Shown in pieces: positions 30,840-40,271 of a stretch of DNA of 46,412 nucleotides (the first letter of the stretch is position 1; each line of letters starts with the position of its first letter). Position numbers and translations under genes: made by a program. This stretch comes from Cryobacterium sp. (GTDB lineage Bacteria; Actinomycetota; Actinomycetes; Actinomycetales; Microbacteriaceae): positions 1-46,412 of the forward strand of contig JAHBSS010000010.1 in the NCBI GenBank assembly GCA_019639015.1, written 5' to 3'. The notes beneath the pieces are model-generated. The model had not been told where the DNA came from. It saw only the letters and a program-made list of their open reading frames with translations, and searched no databases.

Positions 30840-31877
30840 TTATGCTCCAAGCAACAAGATCAGCCCGATCGATACCGAAACCGCAAGCGCAGTTGAAAGT
30901 AGCCCAAGAATTAGCGGCTTCCAACCGGTTTTGATCATGTGAATGATGTCAACTCCAAAGCCGAGCCCAAACATTGCGGATGCCAAGAGCAGGTTGGCCA
31001 CGAACTCAAGACTTGAAAACACCAAGGGTGGGAATGGCACGAAGGTTCTAACAAGAATTGCTGCCAAGAACCCCAACACAAAAAGCGGAATAATCGGCGG
31101 TCGCTTCGATTTGTCAATGGTCCCCTTGCCAGTTCGCGAATTCACTGTGCTGACAATCGCGATTAGTGGTGCTAGCAAGACGACTCTTCCAAGCTTTGCT
31201 ACGGTTGCAAGCGCCATAGCCGAAGTCGAGATCATCGCACCGGCAGCCACAACATGTGCGACTTCGTGAACACTCGCTCCAATCCAAAGACCGGACTGCA
31301 ATTCGCCGAGCTTGAAGGCTTTAGCTAAAGCCGGCAGGACAAACATCGAGATTGTTCCATAAATTGCGACTAGGGCTATTGCTTGCGCCGTATCTTGTTC
31401 GTGCTTTTCTTCTGGATCGACAATGCTACTCATTGCGGCAACTGCAGAGGCCCCACAAATTGAGAATCCCGTCGCAACTAACATTCTCGTGACGTGTGGA
31501 ACTTTGATTAAGCGACCGATAAGGATTGTGCCAACGAAAGTAATTGCGACAGTGCAAACGAGCACAATGATCCCTTGAAAACCTATTTGAAGCAGGCTCG
31601 TGATTGAGAGTTTGAATCCCAAGAATACGATCCCGATTCGAAGCAGCTTTTTTGAACTCCATTGCACACTTCGGGCAAACTTTGCCGGAACAACGTGCAA
31701 ATTTCCAAGTACCGCTCCAACCAAAATTGCAAGCAAGAGCGCCGAGAACCCGGGGAAGAACCCTGCAACAAAAATCGCCACCAAGCCAACGAGTAGCACG
31801 AGTCCCGTGACGATTAGGTTCTGACTAAATGGTGCCTTATCTTTCTTAGGCGAATCGGTCTTGACTTCTTGAGTCAA
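30840..31877 (-). CDS. YeiH/UPF0324-family putative sulfate (anion) exporter
   Basis: This 345-residue membrane protein has about ten helices. It carries FLGFKLSITSLLQIG, ATGFSICGASAVAAMSSIVDP and SVHEVAHVVAAGAMIS, signature stretches of the UPF0324 (YeiH) family annotated as sulfate exporters. The TTG start overlaps the aminotransferase stop by 4 bases (TTGA), so it is translationally coupled to it. That operon (dehydrogenase, aminotransferase, exporter) suggests removal of an anionic product of amine catabolism; see the finding on sulfonated amines. Export activity is a family annotation, not proven here. Confidence 0.87.
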   Translation of the reverse strand: MTQEVKTDSPKKDKAPFSQNLIVTGLVLLVGLVAIFVAGFFPGFSALLLAILVGAVLGNLHVVPAKFARSVQWSSKKLLRIGIVFLGFKLSITSLLQIGFQGIIVLVCTVAITFVGTILIGRLIKVPHVTRMLVATGFSICGASAVAAMSSIVDPEEKHEQDTAQAIALVAIYGTISMFVLPALAKAFKLGELQSGLWIGASVHEVAHVVAAGAMISTSAMALATVAKLGRVVLLAPLIAIVSTVNSRTGKGTIDKSKRPPIIPLFVLGFLAAILVRTFVPFPPLVFSSLEFVANLLLASAMFGLGFGVDIIHMIKTGWKPLILGLLSTALAVSVSIGLILLLGA

Positions 31878-33244
31878 CTTTTTGCCAAAAAGTCATCGAC
31901 GGCTTTGGCAACTACTTCAACACCCTCGAGCAGCTCATCAAGAACGGTTGCATCCGCCACGAGAGGTGGAGCAATTGTGAGCATTGTCGCGCCGCGATCA
32001 TCGGGTCTCGTAATTAGGTTCGCCTTTTTCAAAGCTGCAGGCATAACCTCGCGCAATAACGCGACGCTTTGCTCTGGAGTTAGATCTTTGCCACTTTCTC
32101 GATCACGCATGAATTCGATCGCGTAGAAAAACCCGGTGCCTCGCCATTCACGAATCGATTTGTGATCGTCGCGAATTCGATCTAGACCCGATTGGATAAA
32201 TGCTTGCAGATCTAGCACATTGTTTAGCACTCGCTCTTTCTTCATCGCCGTGATATTAGCGATAGCTATAGCGGTCGCAACGGGATGCCCTCCCCAAGTT
32301 GAGCCGTGAACGAAACTTCCCGTTCCCCTGTTTAGAACCGTGTCGGCGACTTTGTCCGCGAGGACTAATCCACCAAGTGGTGCATAGCCAGAAGTTGAAC
32401 CTTTTGCGAAAGTGATGATGTCAGGTCTAGCGCCATAGTCGTAACTGGCAAACCAACTTCCAACTCGACAGAATCCGGTGATAACTTCATCTGCAACAAG
32501 CAAGATTCCGTTTCGGTCGCAGATTGAGCGTAGCTCCGACCAGTAACCTTCCGGCGGAACGAGCACTCCTCTTGAGTTCTGCACTGGTTCGGCGAAGATC
32601 GCAGCAATAGTTTCTGCACCCTCGCGTTCAATCAGCGAGCTTAGCGCCTGAAGGCTCGGCAAATCTGAAGCCGATTCACCCGGCTGAAGCTTTTCACCCA
32701 GCGTGTTTGGAAAGTGAAAAACGCCGGGCATTAACGGTTCAAAGGGCAGTCGATATTTTTCGATTCCGGTTACCGCGAGCGCACCCATGGTTGTGCCATG
32801 GTAAGCCATGTCTCTGGCAAGAATTTTGACCCTCGATGGCTCACCGTTTTCACGATGGAACTGACGGGCAATTTTTATCGCGGATTCAACCGCTTCAGAA
32901 CCGGAATTGACGAAGAATACCGAGTTCATTTCGGGTGGTGCAAGACTCGCAATAAGTTCAGAAGCTTCCATTGCCGCGGGGTGGGCGGAAGACCAGTTCG
33001 TCCAATATGCGAGCGTTTCTAGTTGCTTAGCTCCAGCCCGTGCAATGTCTTGACGACCGTGCCCCATGTTGACACAAAAGAGGCCAGACAATCCGTCTAG
33101 GTAACGCTGACCAGAACTGTCGTAAACGTAACAACCTTCACCTTTTTCGATTACTGGAACTCCGCCTTCGACCCAACTACTTCCCCGCGTGAAGTGCGGA
33201 TAAAGGTGACGGATCGTGTCAGGCGGTGACACCTCTGTCGTCAC
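31874..33244 (-). CDS. class III (omega) aminotransferase, PLP-dependent
   Basis: This 456-residue fold-type I aminotransferase has FFVNSGSEAVESAIKIAR, AYHGTTMGALAVTG, ILLVADEVITGFCRVGSWFAS (PLP D252) and ITFAKGSTSGYAPLGG with the Schiff-base K281. It resembles beta-alanine:pyruvate and taurine:pyruvate aminotransferases, which move an omega-amino group to pyruvate or 2-oxoglutarate. The GTG start at 33244 overlaps the dehydrogenase stop (GTGA); the longer frame is the end of that gene in another frame. The aldehyde formed would be taken by the MmsA-like dehydrogenase encoded upstream. The natural amine donor is not known. Confidence 0.93.
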   Translation of the reverse strand: MTTEVSPPDTIRHLYPHFTRGSSWVEGGVPVIEKGEGCYVYDSSGQRYLDGLSGLFCVNMGHGRQDIARAGAKQLETLAYWTNWSSAHPAAMEASELIASLAPPEMNSVFFVNSGSEAVESAIKIARQFHRENGEPSRVKILARDMAYHGTTMGALAVTGIEKYRLPFEPLMPGVFHFPNTLGEKLQPGESASDLPSLQALSSLIEREGAETIAAIFAEPVQNSRGVLVPPEGYWSELRSICDRNGILLVADEVITGFCRVGSWFASYDYGARPDIITFAKGSTSGYAPLGGLVLADKVADTVLNRGTGSFVHGSTWGGHPVATAIAIANITAMKKERVLNNVLDLQAFIQSGLDRIRDDHKSIREWRGTGFFYAIEFMRDRESGKDLTPEQSVALLREVMPAALKKANLITRPDDRGATMLTIAPPLVADATVLDELLEGVEVVAKAVDDFLAKS

Positions 33245-34740
33245 GCTGTCACGCCCATGTGGAACGGGAAGACCTTGTCGGTACCTTCGGTTTTCTGGAA
33301 CCAGCGCGAGGTGACAACCTTCTGACGCGTGAAGAAACGGACGCCATCCGGACCGTACATGTGTAAATCTCCGAAGAGGCTGGATTTCCAGCCACCGAAT
33401 GAGAACCAACCGACAGGAGTTGGGATTGGCACGTTAACTCCAACCATCCCGGCATTGCACTTCAATTGGAACTCTCTCGCGTTAGCGCCACTCTCCGTGA
33501 ATACAACAGCACCGTTTCCATATGGATTTTCGTTCACCATTTCAAGCGCGTCACCAAGGTTCTCCACCCTAATTACAGAAAGCACGGGTCCAAAGATCTC
33601 GTCCTTGTATGCCTTCATTCCCGGCTTGACGTTATCCATGATGCTTGGCCGCAAAAAGAATCCCGGTCCACGGTAGAGGTCATCCTCGCGGCCATCGAGC
33701 ACAATGGTTGCCCCCTCTTCGACTCCACTATCCAGATAGCTTGCAACCCGATCGCGGTGATCTCCGGTAACCAAAGGCCCAAGATCACGGCCACCTGTCG
33801 CGCCGTCACCGACGTTCAGTCCTTTGGCAAGCTCTGCAACCTTGGGGATCAGTTTGTCTGCAGCGTCACCGACCGCGACAAGAACCGAAACCGCCATACA
33901 CCGCTCACCTGCAGCACCAAACGAGGACGCAACAGCCGCACTTGCCGCCGCATCCATATCGGCATCCGGCAATACAACTAGATGGTTCTTTGCCCCGCCG
34001 AGGGCCTGCACTCGCTTACCGTTTTTTGCAGCAGTTTCATAAACCGACTTCGCAACCGGGGTTGAGCCGATGAAACTTACTGCCGCAATGTCTGGATGCG
34101 AAAGCAAGATATCCACGGCGCTCTTATCGCCTTGAACTAAGTTGAGCACACCGGCTGGTAGCCCTGCCTCAAAAAGCAGTTCAACCATTCGGACACTTGA
34201 AGAAGGCGTCTTATCGCTTGGCTTCAAGACGGCGGTATTCCCACACGCAATCGCGTTTGCAAGCATCCAAAGCGGCACCATGACTGGGAAGTTGAAAGGC
34301 GTAATACACGCGACAACTCCGATCGGTTGCAAAATCGAGTGCACATCAATTCCGGTTGCGACAGTGCTCGAGTGCTCACCTTTGAGCAAATGCGGGATGC
34401 CACAAGAAAACTCGATCGCTTCGAGACCTCGGCGCAACTCCATCCGCGCATCTTCGATCGTTTTTCCGTTTTCCATCGTAATTAGTTGAGCCAATTCCTC
34501 GGTGTGATCGACGAGTTTTTGCCTAATTGAAAACAGAATCTGCTGCCTCGTCGCAAGCGAAGAGGTTCCCCAATCTTCACCGGCCTTTACCGCGGCCGCG
34601 ATTGCACTTTCGACTTCGGTTGCCGTGGAGAACGGCGTGCGGCCAATCTCCTCCCCGGTCGCCGGATTCCAGACTGAATGGCCGTCATTTGACTTGCTTT
34701 GCACTCTCTTGCCTGCGATGAAGTTATCCGCGACGTTCAT
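33241..34740 (-). CDS. mmsA: CoA-acylating methylmalonate-semialdehyde dehydrogenase-like enzyme
   Basis: This 499-residue aldehyde dehydrogenase has ACITPFNFPVMVPLWML, VSFIGSTPVAKSVYETAAKNGKR, QALGGAKNHLVVLPDAD and the catalytic cysteine C281 in FGAAGERCMAVSV. The position of the usual general base glutamate is the Asn of GGAKN (N252), as in the CoA-dependent MmsA/IolA branch, so the product is an acyl-CoA. The C-terminal FGGWKSSLFGDLHMYGPDGVRFFTRQKVV is also MmsA-like. The ATG at 34740 follows AGGAGAAGG. It is first in the operon with the aminotransferase and exporter, and divergent from a MocR regulator. Confidence 0.92.
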   Translation of the reverse strand: MNVADNFIAGKRVQSKSNDGHSVWNPATGEEIGRTPFSTATEVESAIAAAVKAGEDWGTSSLATRQQILFSIRQKLVDHTEELAQLITMENGKTIEDARMELRRGLEAIEFSCGIPHLLKGEHSSTVATGIDVHSILQPIGVVACITPFNFPVMVPLWMLANAIACGNTAVLKPSDKTPSSSVRMVELLFEAGLPAGVLNLVQGDKSAVDILLSHPDIAAVSFIGSTPVAKSVYETAAKNGKRVQALGGAKNHLVVLPDADMDAAASAAVASSFGAAGERCMAVSVLVAVGDAADKLIPKVAELAKGLNVGDGATGGRDLGPLVTGDHRDRVASYLDSGVEEGATIVLDGREDDLYRGPGFFLRPSIMDNVKPGMKAYKDEIFGPVLSVIRVENLGDALEMVNENPYGNGAVVFTESGANAREFQLKCNAGMVGVNVPIPTPVGWFSFGGWKSSLFGDLHMYGPDGVRFFTRQKVVTSRWFQKTEGTDKVFPFHMGVTA

Positions 34741-34933
34741 TTCAACCTTCTCCTGTTCTGCGCAACATTTGGGCGCACTCGATTGCCCACCGACGAGATT
34801 AGGATTCTTCGGTTCGATCTCGTAGTCCCAGCAAGCCACCAATAGACGGAACCAGCCTGCATAGAATGAACACACCGCAGTCGCCAATCCCGGCTGAAAA
34901 AATTGCAGTGATCAGGTTCGCAATGGAGTTCAA

Positions 34934-36415
34934 GTGACGATAATCCTTCCCGAGGATTCGAGCGAACCGCTATATCGTCAAGTTCGCAATGCTCTCGAAC
35001 GAGCAATGCGAAACGGGCAGTTTGATACGGTTCCGCTCCCGTCATCGCGTTCACTAGCTGAGGAACTTGGAGTTTCACGAAATACCGTAAATCTTGCCTA
35101 TCAAGAGATGGTCGCAGAAGGGCTCATCGTTGCAGAAGAGCGTGTTGGCTATCGAGCAAACTCGGCCATCTTGAACGAGAAACCCGTTGAAGGTGACTCT
35201 CTTCTACGAGAAACAAGAGTCGATTGGGCGCAGCGATTGAAGCGGCGGCTCGATGAAGACCTGCCAATTATCAAAAAGGACTACAACTGGCAGGCTTACC
35301 CCTATCCATTTATTTACGGGCAAGTTTCAAACTCACTTTTTCCAATCACCGCCTGGAACCGAGCACTTAGAACCTCGATGGAATACCCTCACGTTCACTG
35401 GAGTCTCAAAGATGGTGGTTCAGGAGATGACCCATTATTGGTCGAGCAACTTCGAACAACCGTTCTGGCGACGAGGGGGATTCGCGCTACTCCAGAAGAA
35501 GTATTGGTTACCGTTGGGGCCCAGCACGGACTTTTCTTGACAGCAAGAGCTTTGCTTCGCCCTGACGACGAAGTTGCAATTGAAAATCCCGGATACCCTG
35601 ATGTAGCACACATCCTCGCCGGCGCCGGAGCAAAACTCGTTCCAGTACCAGTTGACGGCGACGGGTTGCGGGTCGATCGCATCCCAAGTTCTGCTCGAAT
35701 GGTGTCGGTCACGCCAAGTCACCAATTCCCGACGAATGTTAGTTTGAGCAAGCCTCGCAGAGAAGCTCTACTCGCATCGGCGCACCGGCACGACTGGTTG
35801 ATTCTCGAAGATGATTACGACGCCGAATTGCGGTACGTCGGTAGGCCGGCTCCCGCTTTGCGTGCGGTCGATCCAGAGCGCGTTATCTATGTCGGCAGCT
35901 TCTCAAAATTTCTGGCACCGGGATTGAGAATGGGCTACGTCGTCGCACCAAAGCCGCTAATCGAGCAACTTCGACTTGAGCGACGTTACACGGTGCGGCA
36001 CCCACCTGGTCATATTCAAAGAGCTTTGGCTCTCATGATCCTGAACGGTGACTATCAGCGCGCCCAAAGGAAGCAAAGAGCTGCTCTTCGTGAGAAGTGG
36101 GAATTGATGGCTAAAACCTTGAAGCTCGCGTTTGGAGATTCGTTCAAAGCACCTACCGGCGGAACGAGCATGTGGGTGCGGCTTCCTGATGGTGTTTACG
36201 CAGATCAAGTCGTGGCAGAAGCGGCCAAAAATGGAGTATTGATCGAATCCGGCGCTTCGTGTTTTTCTGCGAACCACCCCGAAGCGCAAAGATATATCCG
36301 CATTGGATACGCGGCCATACCGGTCGAATCGATCGTGCCTGGACTTAGCAAACTTTCTAAAGTGATTCACGAGGCCGGTCGAACTCCAAATGCTACATCC
36401 ACAATTTTGCCGTGA
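34934..36415 (+). CDS. MocR-family regulator (GntR HTH fused to aminotransferase-like domain)
   Basis: This 493-residue protein has an N-terminal winged helix (about 10-75: LYRQVRNALERAMRNGQF, LAEELGVSRNTVNLAYQEMVAEGL). A fold-type I aminotransferase-like domain follows with VGAQHGLFLTARALL, ENPGYPDVAHIL, LILEDDYDAELR and the PLP lysine K325 in GSFSKFLAPGLRMGY. It matches GabR/PdxR/TauR-type MocR regulators, which use PLP and an amine to activate a divergent operon. Here that is the dehydrogenase/aminotransferase/exporter operon, transcribed from the other side of a 193-base gap. The GTG start follows GGAG. The effector is likely the amine substrate. Confidence 0.93.
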   Translation: MTIILPEDSSEPLYRQVRNALERAMRNGQFDTVPLPSSRSLAEELGVSRNTVNLAYQEMVAEGLIVAEERVGYRANSAILNEKPVEGDSLLRETRVDWAQRLKRRLDEDLPIIKKDYNWQAYPYPFIYGQVSNSLFPITAWNRALRTSMEYPHVHWSLKDGGSGDDPLLVEQLRTTVLATRGIRATPEEVLVTVGAQHGLFLTARALLRPDDEVAIENPGYPDVAHILAGAGAKLVPVPVDGDGLRVDRIPSSARMVSVTPSHQFPTNVSLSKPRREALLASAHRHDWLILEDDYDAELRYVGRPAPALRAVDPERVIYVGSFSKFLAPGLRMGYVVAPKPLIEQLRLERRYTVRHPPGHIQRALALMILNGDYQRAQRKQRAALREKWELMAKTLKLAFGDSFKAPTGGTSMWVRLPDGVYADQVVAEAAKNGVLIESGASCFSANHPEAQRYIRIGYAAIPVESIVPGLSKLSKVIHEAGRTPNATSTILP

Positions 36416-36546
36416 AAATTTGGCACTCAAAGCGAGAGGCAAACTGGCTCTAGGTCACAGAACTCTTGCGTGAGAGCGTTAGAAAGACTGCGTTTGCCCT
36501 AACGCCAGGCAAAGATCGAGATTCAGCAAAGGCAAGGATTCAGGAA

Positions 36547-38376
36547 ATGCCACAGAAGATTGAACACCCTTCAAGTGATGAGTATTACGACCTTGGTGAT
36601 TACCACCGTTCGGTGACCACATCATCTGCTGAGGCGCAACTTTGGTTTGACCGCGGATTGGTTTGGTCTTACTCGTTCAACCACGAAGAAGCCGTCAAAT
36701 GTTTTGAGAAAGCAATCGCTCTCGATAATGAGTTCGCAATGGCCCACTGGGGAGTCGCCTACGCCTTGGGACCCAACTACAACAAGACCTGGGAAGCCTT
36801 TGATGAAGTCGATCTAAAGGTTTCTGTTGAACGAACGTATCGCGAGATCGCTCTAGCCAAGAGGTACGCCGAGTACGCCACCGACGTCGAACGGATGCTC
36901 ATCGATGCCCTCGCTGTGCGATTCAGGGTTAGTACCGCGGACGAACTTTCGCCGTCATTCGATCAAGACTATGCGGATGCGATGCGTAAGGTCTATGAAA
37001 AGTATCCCGATGACTTGGAAGTTGCGACCATTTATGCAGAGTCGCTAATGAACCTCACTCCGTGGAAACTTTGGGATCAACGCACCGGTGAGCCGGCGCC
37101 TGGATCACACGCGATCGAGATTAAGCGAGTGTTTGATAAGGCACTAGAACTCGAAGGTGGCGACCGGCATCCTGGACTTTTGCACTTCTATATTCACCTC
37201 ATGGAAATGTCGTTCACTCCCGAGGTTGCACTTCCAATCGCCGACCACCTACGTGATTTGGTTCCCGACGGCGGTCACATGCGGCACATGCCGAGCCACC
37301 TGGATATCCTTTGTGGCGACTATCGTCGGGCAATTCAAGCAAACACTGAAGCCATCGTTGCCGACGAAAAGTTTCGCAAGCGAGCCGGCGCAATGAACTT
37401 CTACACGCTTTATCGCTCGCACGACTATCACTTCCGTATTTATGCGGCGATGTTTGTTGGCCAATCGAAGATTGCGCTGGAGACCGCCGCACAGCTTGAG
37501 GAATCGATTCCTGAAGAGCTTCTTCGAATCCAGTCTCCTCCCATGGCGGATTGGCTTGAAGGATTCCTCGCGATGCGAGTTCATGTGCTGATCAGATTTG
37601 GGCGGTGGGAAGAGATACTGCGGTTGCCATTTCCAAAGGACGAATCGCTATATTGCACAACGGTCGCGATGCTTCACTACGCCCGTGGGGTTGCTCTCGC
37701 GTCGCTAGATCGAGTTGAGGAAGCCGAGGCAGAACGAAAGTTGTTCCGTGCGAAGGCGGCTGCCGTGCCGGAAAGCAGGACGCTCTTCAACAACACTTGC
37801 GTCGATATCCTAGCCGTCGCATCCGCAATGCTCGATGGAGAGCTCGAATACCGAAAGCAAAACTATGCTGAGGCCTTCGAACATTTGCGTCGATCAATCG
37901 AATTGGACGACTCGCTACCGTACGACGAGCCTTGGGGCTGGATGCAACCAACGAGGCACGCTTACGGCGCCCTCTTGCTTGAGCAGGGTCGTGTTGAGGA
38001 ATCTGCTGCGGTTTATGCCGCGGATCTCGGTTTCGATTCGACACTGCCACGTGCGCAACAGCATCCGGGTAATGTTTGGGCGCTGCACGGCTATCACGAG
38101 TGCTTAAAGCTTCTCGGCCGAGAAGCAGAAGCAAAACTCGTAGAACACCAATTGAAGTTTGCACTCGCGATGGCAGACGTCCCGGTAAAGGCCTCATGCT
38201 TCTGCCGGCTCAGCGCGGTTGGTGAATCAGACGATTGTTGCGGCGATGATTGCTCCTGCGACGATGGCGGTTCGAATCATCACGGATCACACGAGCATGA
38301 ACCCGCTGGTTCGCATGCTCATACGGAAGGTGACGTTCACGCGCACTCTAAGCACAGCCACTTGCCGCACGACTGA
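36547..38376 (+). CDS. TPR-repeat protein with C-terminal Cys/His-rich tail
   Basis: This 609-residue soluble protein has several helical repeats; a clear TPR is AQLWFDRGLVWSYSFNHEEAVKCFEKAIALDNEFAMAHWGVAYALG (about 30-75), with another near YAEAFEHLRRSIELDD. The last 59 residues (551-609) change character: six cysteines in CFC, CC and CSC contexts, then eleven histidines spaced by acidic and small residues, ending in HSHLPHD. This looks like a metal-binding tail. ATG at 36547 follows AAGGA; a longer frame begins at 36466. It lies 131 bases after the MocR gene on the same strand. Function unknown; the tail hints at metal (Zn, Ni or Cu) binding. Confidence 0.8.
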   Translation: MPQKIEHPSSDEYYDLGDYHRSVTTSSAEAQLWFDRGLVWSYSFNHEEAVKCFEKAIALDNEFAMAHWGVAYALGPNYNKTWEAFDEVDLKVSVERTYREIALAKRYAEYATDVERMLIDALAVRFRVSTADELSPSFDQDYADAMRKVYEKYPDDLEVATIYAESLMNLTPWKLWDQRTGEPAPGSHAIEIKRVFDKALELEGGDRHPGLLHFYIHLMEMSFTPEVALPIADHLRDLVPDGGHMRHMPSHLDILCGDYRRAIQANTEAIVADEKFRKRAGAMNFYTLYRSHDYHFRIYAAMFVGQSKIALETAAQLEESIPEELLRIQSPPMADWLEGFLAMRVHVLIRFGRWEEILRLPFPKDESLYCTTVAMLHYARGVALASLDRVEEAEAERKLFRAKAAAVPESRTLFNNTCVDILAVASAMLDGELEYRKQNYAEAFEHLRRSIELDDSLPYDEPWGWMQPTRHAYGALLLEQGRVEESAAVYAADLGFDSTLPRAQQHPGNVWALHGYHECLKLLGREAEAKLVEHQLKFALAMADVPVKASCFCRLSAVGESDDCCGDDCSCDDGGSNHHGSHEHEPAGSHAHTEGDVHAHSKHSHLPHD

Positions 38377-38449
38377 GCCGAAACCTAAAGAAAGCCCAAG
38401 ACACGATTTGGTGCGCTAAAGCGGAAAGCTCGCCTTCTAAGAGCAAAAG

Positions 38450-38484
38450 GAGGGGCGCGATCGGTTTTGCCGTTCGCGCCCCTC
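38450..38484. terminator. bidirectional intrinsic terminator between the TPR and permease genes
   Basis: An 11-base perfect stem (38450-38460 with 38474-38484) has an inner CGG/CCG stem and loop. It is followed by GCTTTT on the plus strand and preceded by AGCAAAAGG, which gives CCTTTTGCT on the minus strand. It should end transcription from both convergent genes. Confidence 0.85.
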
Positions 38485-38517
38485 GCTTTTCCCGAAAGAG
38501 GGCTTAGGAGTCAGCCC

Positions 38518-40059
38518 CTATGATTTCTCCTCTACTGACTCAGACTTGTCAACGTCGCCCGTATCGAGAACCATCCGGCCGAGCTTGTCATAGACTTCAG
38601 GATCCTTTGAGCGCAAATACGAGCCCCAAAGCAAAGCCAGCACGAACAATATCCCAACGATGTACGGGATGAGCGGGAACAGCCACGACGCGGCAGCGGT
38701 GCCACCGACAGCAGATTCTTGGTTCATGATCAGCAGGCCAATTACTCCAATCATCGCAATTGCACTGAGCACGGGTGCGATGAAAGTTGTAAACCAGTTC
38801 CACTCATCCTTGTGATGTTTGCGGAAATAGCCGATAACAGCAATGCTCGCAAGAACCTGAACACAGAGGATCGAGAGCGTGCCCATGAGTCCGATCAGCA
38901 CGAACGTGTCGTAAGCCGAAATGCCGGTCACATAGAGGATGACCACCAAAACCGCGGCGATTATCGTTTGCGTAATCGAGGCAACATACGGCGAGTGGTG
39001 GCTGTGATGCGTCTTCCCCAGAGGCATCATGAATCGTGCCACATTATCGCGCCCAAGTGCGTAAAGGTAACGAGATGCACTGTTGTGGAAGGCAAGCGAG
39101 CAAGCGAACGATCCCGTGACCATTAGCACGTAGAACGCTGTTGCAGCCCAAGAGCCCCAGTTGTTTGTAAGAGGCTCAACGAACACGTTAGTTGGATCCG
39201 CCCCTTCTGACGTGACCAAACTAATCGCGTGATCCGCTCCGTTGGTCACGACGGTAGCCCAAGTGACAATCGTGTAAAACAGGCCGATACCGATAACCGA
39301 GATGTAGGTGGCTAGCGGAACGGTGCGACGCGGGTTGCGTGACTCTTCACCGTAGATCGCTGTGGATTCGAAACCTACCCAAGACCAGAAGCCGAGGAAG
39401 AACGCGAGCCCGACTGAACCTCCCGCGATAGCTGTGAAAGCGTTGAACGGGTTTAGCGTCTCTAACATGTATCCATCTGCCGCGGGATGAGCCAATCCAC
39501 CAATAGCGTGGAGGCCAAGAACTGCAATTTCAAGAATTAGGAAGACACCGAGAACGGCAGCTCCAATATTGATCTTGAAATAGGCAAGGATTGAGTTAAT
39601 GACTAGGACTCCAAGAGCGAGCCAAATCCAATCGATCTGGAAGCCAAGATTCTTAAGCCCAGCATCCGCGAAGTAAGCGAAAGCTCCGGCGATTGCTACC
39701 TCGAAAATGAGGTAAGCGAAAAGCGCAAGGACCCCGCTACCTAGGCCAAGCAGCCTGCCTAGTCCGTGGGAGACGAATCCGTAAAACGCGCCCGTTGTAG
39801 TTATGTGCCGAGCGAGCCTTACATATCCGATCGAGAAGATCGTCAAAACGATCGTTACAGCAAGAAAAACGCCCGGTGCATTCTTTCCAACCCCATAGCC
39901 GATTATGTATGGCGTGTTACCGGCCATCGCCGTAATTGGCGCTGCCGTAGCCACAACCATGAACACAACTGACATGGTGCCGATCGCGTTGCGAGCAAGT
40001 TTCCCGTGCGCCGGTTTCCTCGACGTCGAGGGTTCTTCGGTTCGGGTAGTTGTTGTCAT
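38518..40059 (-). CDS. APC-superfamily amino acid permease
   Basis: This 513-residue transporter has about 12 helices. The first reads GTMSVVFMVVATAAPITAMAG, typical of the APC family. YGFVSHGLGRLLGLGSGVLALFAY, GFWSWVGFESTAIYGEESRNPRRTVPLATY and YLYALGRDN follow; the last two are classic amino-acid permease motifs. The ATG follows AAAGG by 8 bases. The terminus is a charged cytoplasmic tail. It could supply the amine used by the nearby aminotransferase operon, or work alone; its substrate is not identifiable. Confidence 0.92.
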   Translation of the reverse strand: MTTTTRTEEPSTSRKPAHGKLARNAIGTMSVVFMVVATAAPITAMAGNTPYIIGYGVGKNAPGVFLAVTIVLTIFSIGYVRLARHITTTGAFYGFVSHGLGRLLGLGSGVLALFAYLIFEVAIAGAFAYFADAGLKNLGFQIDWIWLALGVLVINSILAYFKINIGAAVLGVFLILEIAVLGLHAIGGLAHPAADGYMLETLNPFNAFTAIAGGSVGLAFFLGFWSWVGFESTAIYGEESRNPRRTVPLATYISVIGIGLFYTIVTWATVVTNGADHAISLVTSEGADPTNVFVEPLTNNWGSWAATAFYVLMVTGSFACSLAFHNSASRYLYALGRDNVARFMMPLGKTHHSHHSPYVASITQTIIAAVLVVILYVTGISAYDTFVLIGLMGTLSILCVQVLASIAVIGYFRKHHKDEWNWFTTFIAPVLSAIAMIGVIGLLIMNQESAVGGTAAASWLFPLIPYIVGILFVLALLWGSYLRSKDPEVYDKLGRMVLDTGDVDKSESVEEKS

Positions 40060-40271
40060 TGACGAGCCTTTCCGTGTTCCGTCATAGAACTAACACTCAA
40101 CACCCCGTCCCTGCTTCGGCTGGAGTACCAGACGTTTGCGAAATTGCGGTACCAGCGCGAATCGATACTGTCCGGAGTGGCTGTATACCCCTGCCATGAG
40201 AAGTCGGAATAATCGAGTAACGCTTCGAGTTTTGACACTCCGGTTCAATTCATGAGGGAAGGAAATATCCA

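Noticed and set aside
33466..33981. 171-codon plus-strand frame antisense to the MmsA-like gene
   Set aside because: Shadow of a strong coding sequence on the other strand; no domain, no Shine-Dalgarno.
40060..40271. Riboswitch before the permease or aquaporin
   Set aside because: The 212-base divergent gap contains short repeats (CTGGTAC) but no recognisable riboswitch core, terminator or convincing promoter pair; only the aquaporin Shine-Dalgarno is clear.
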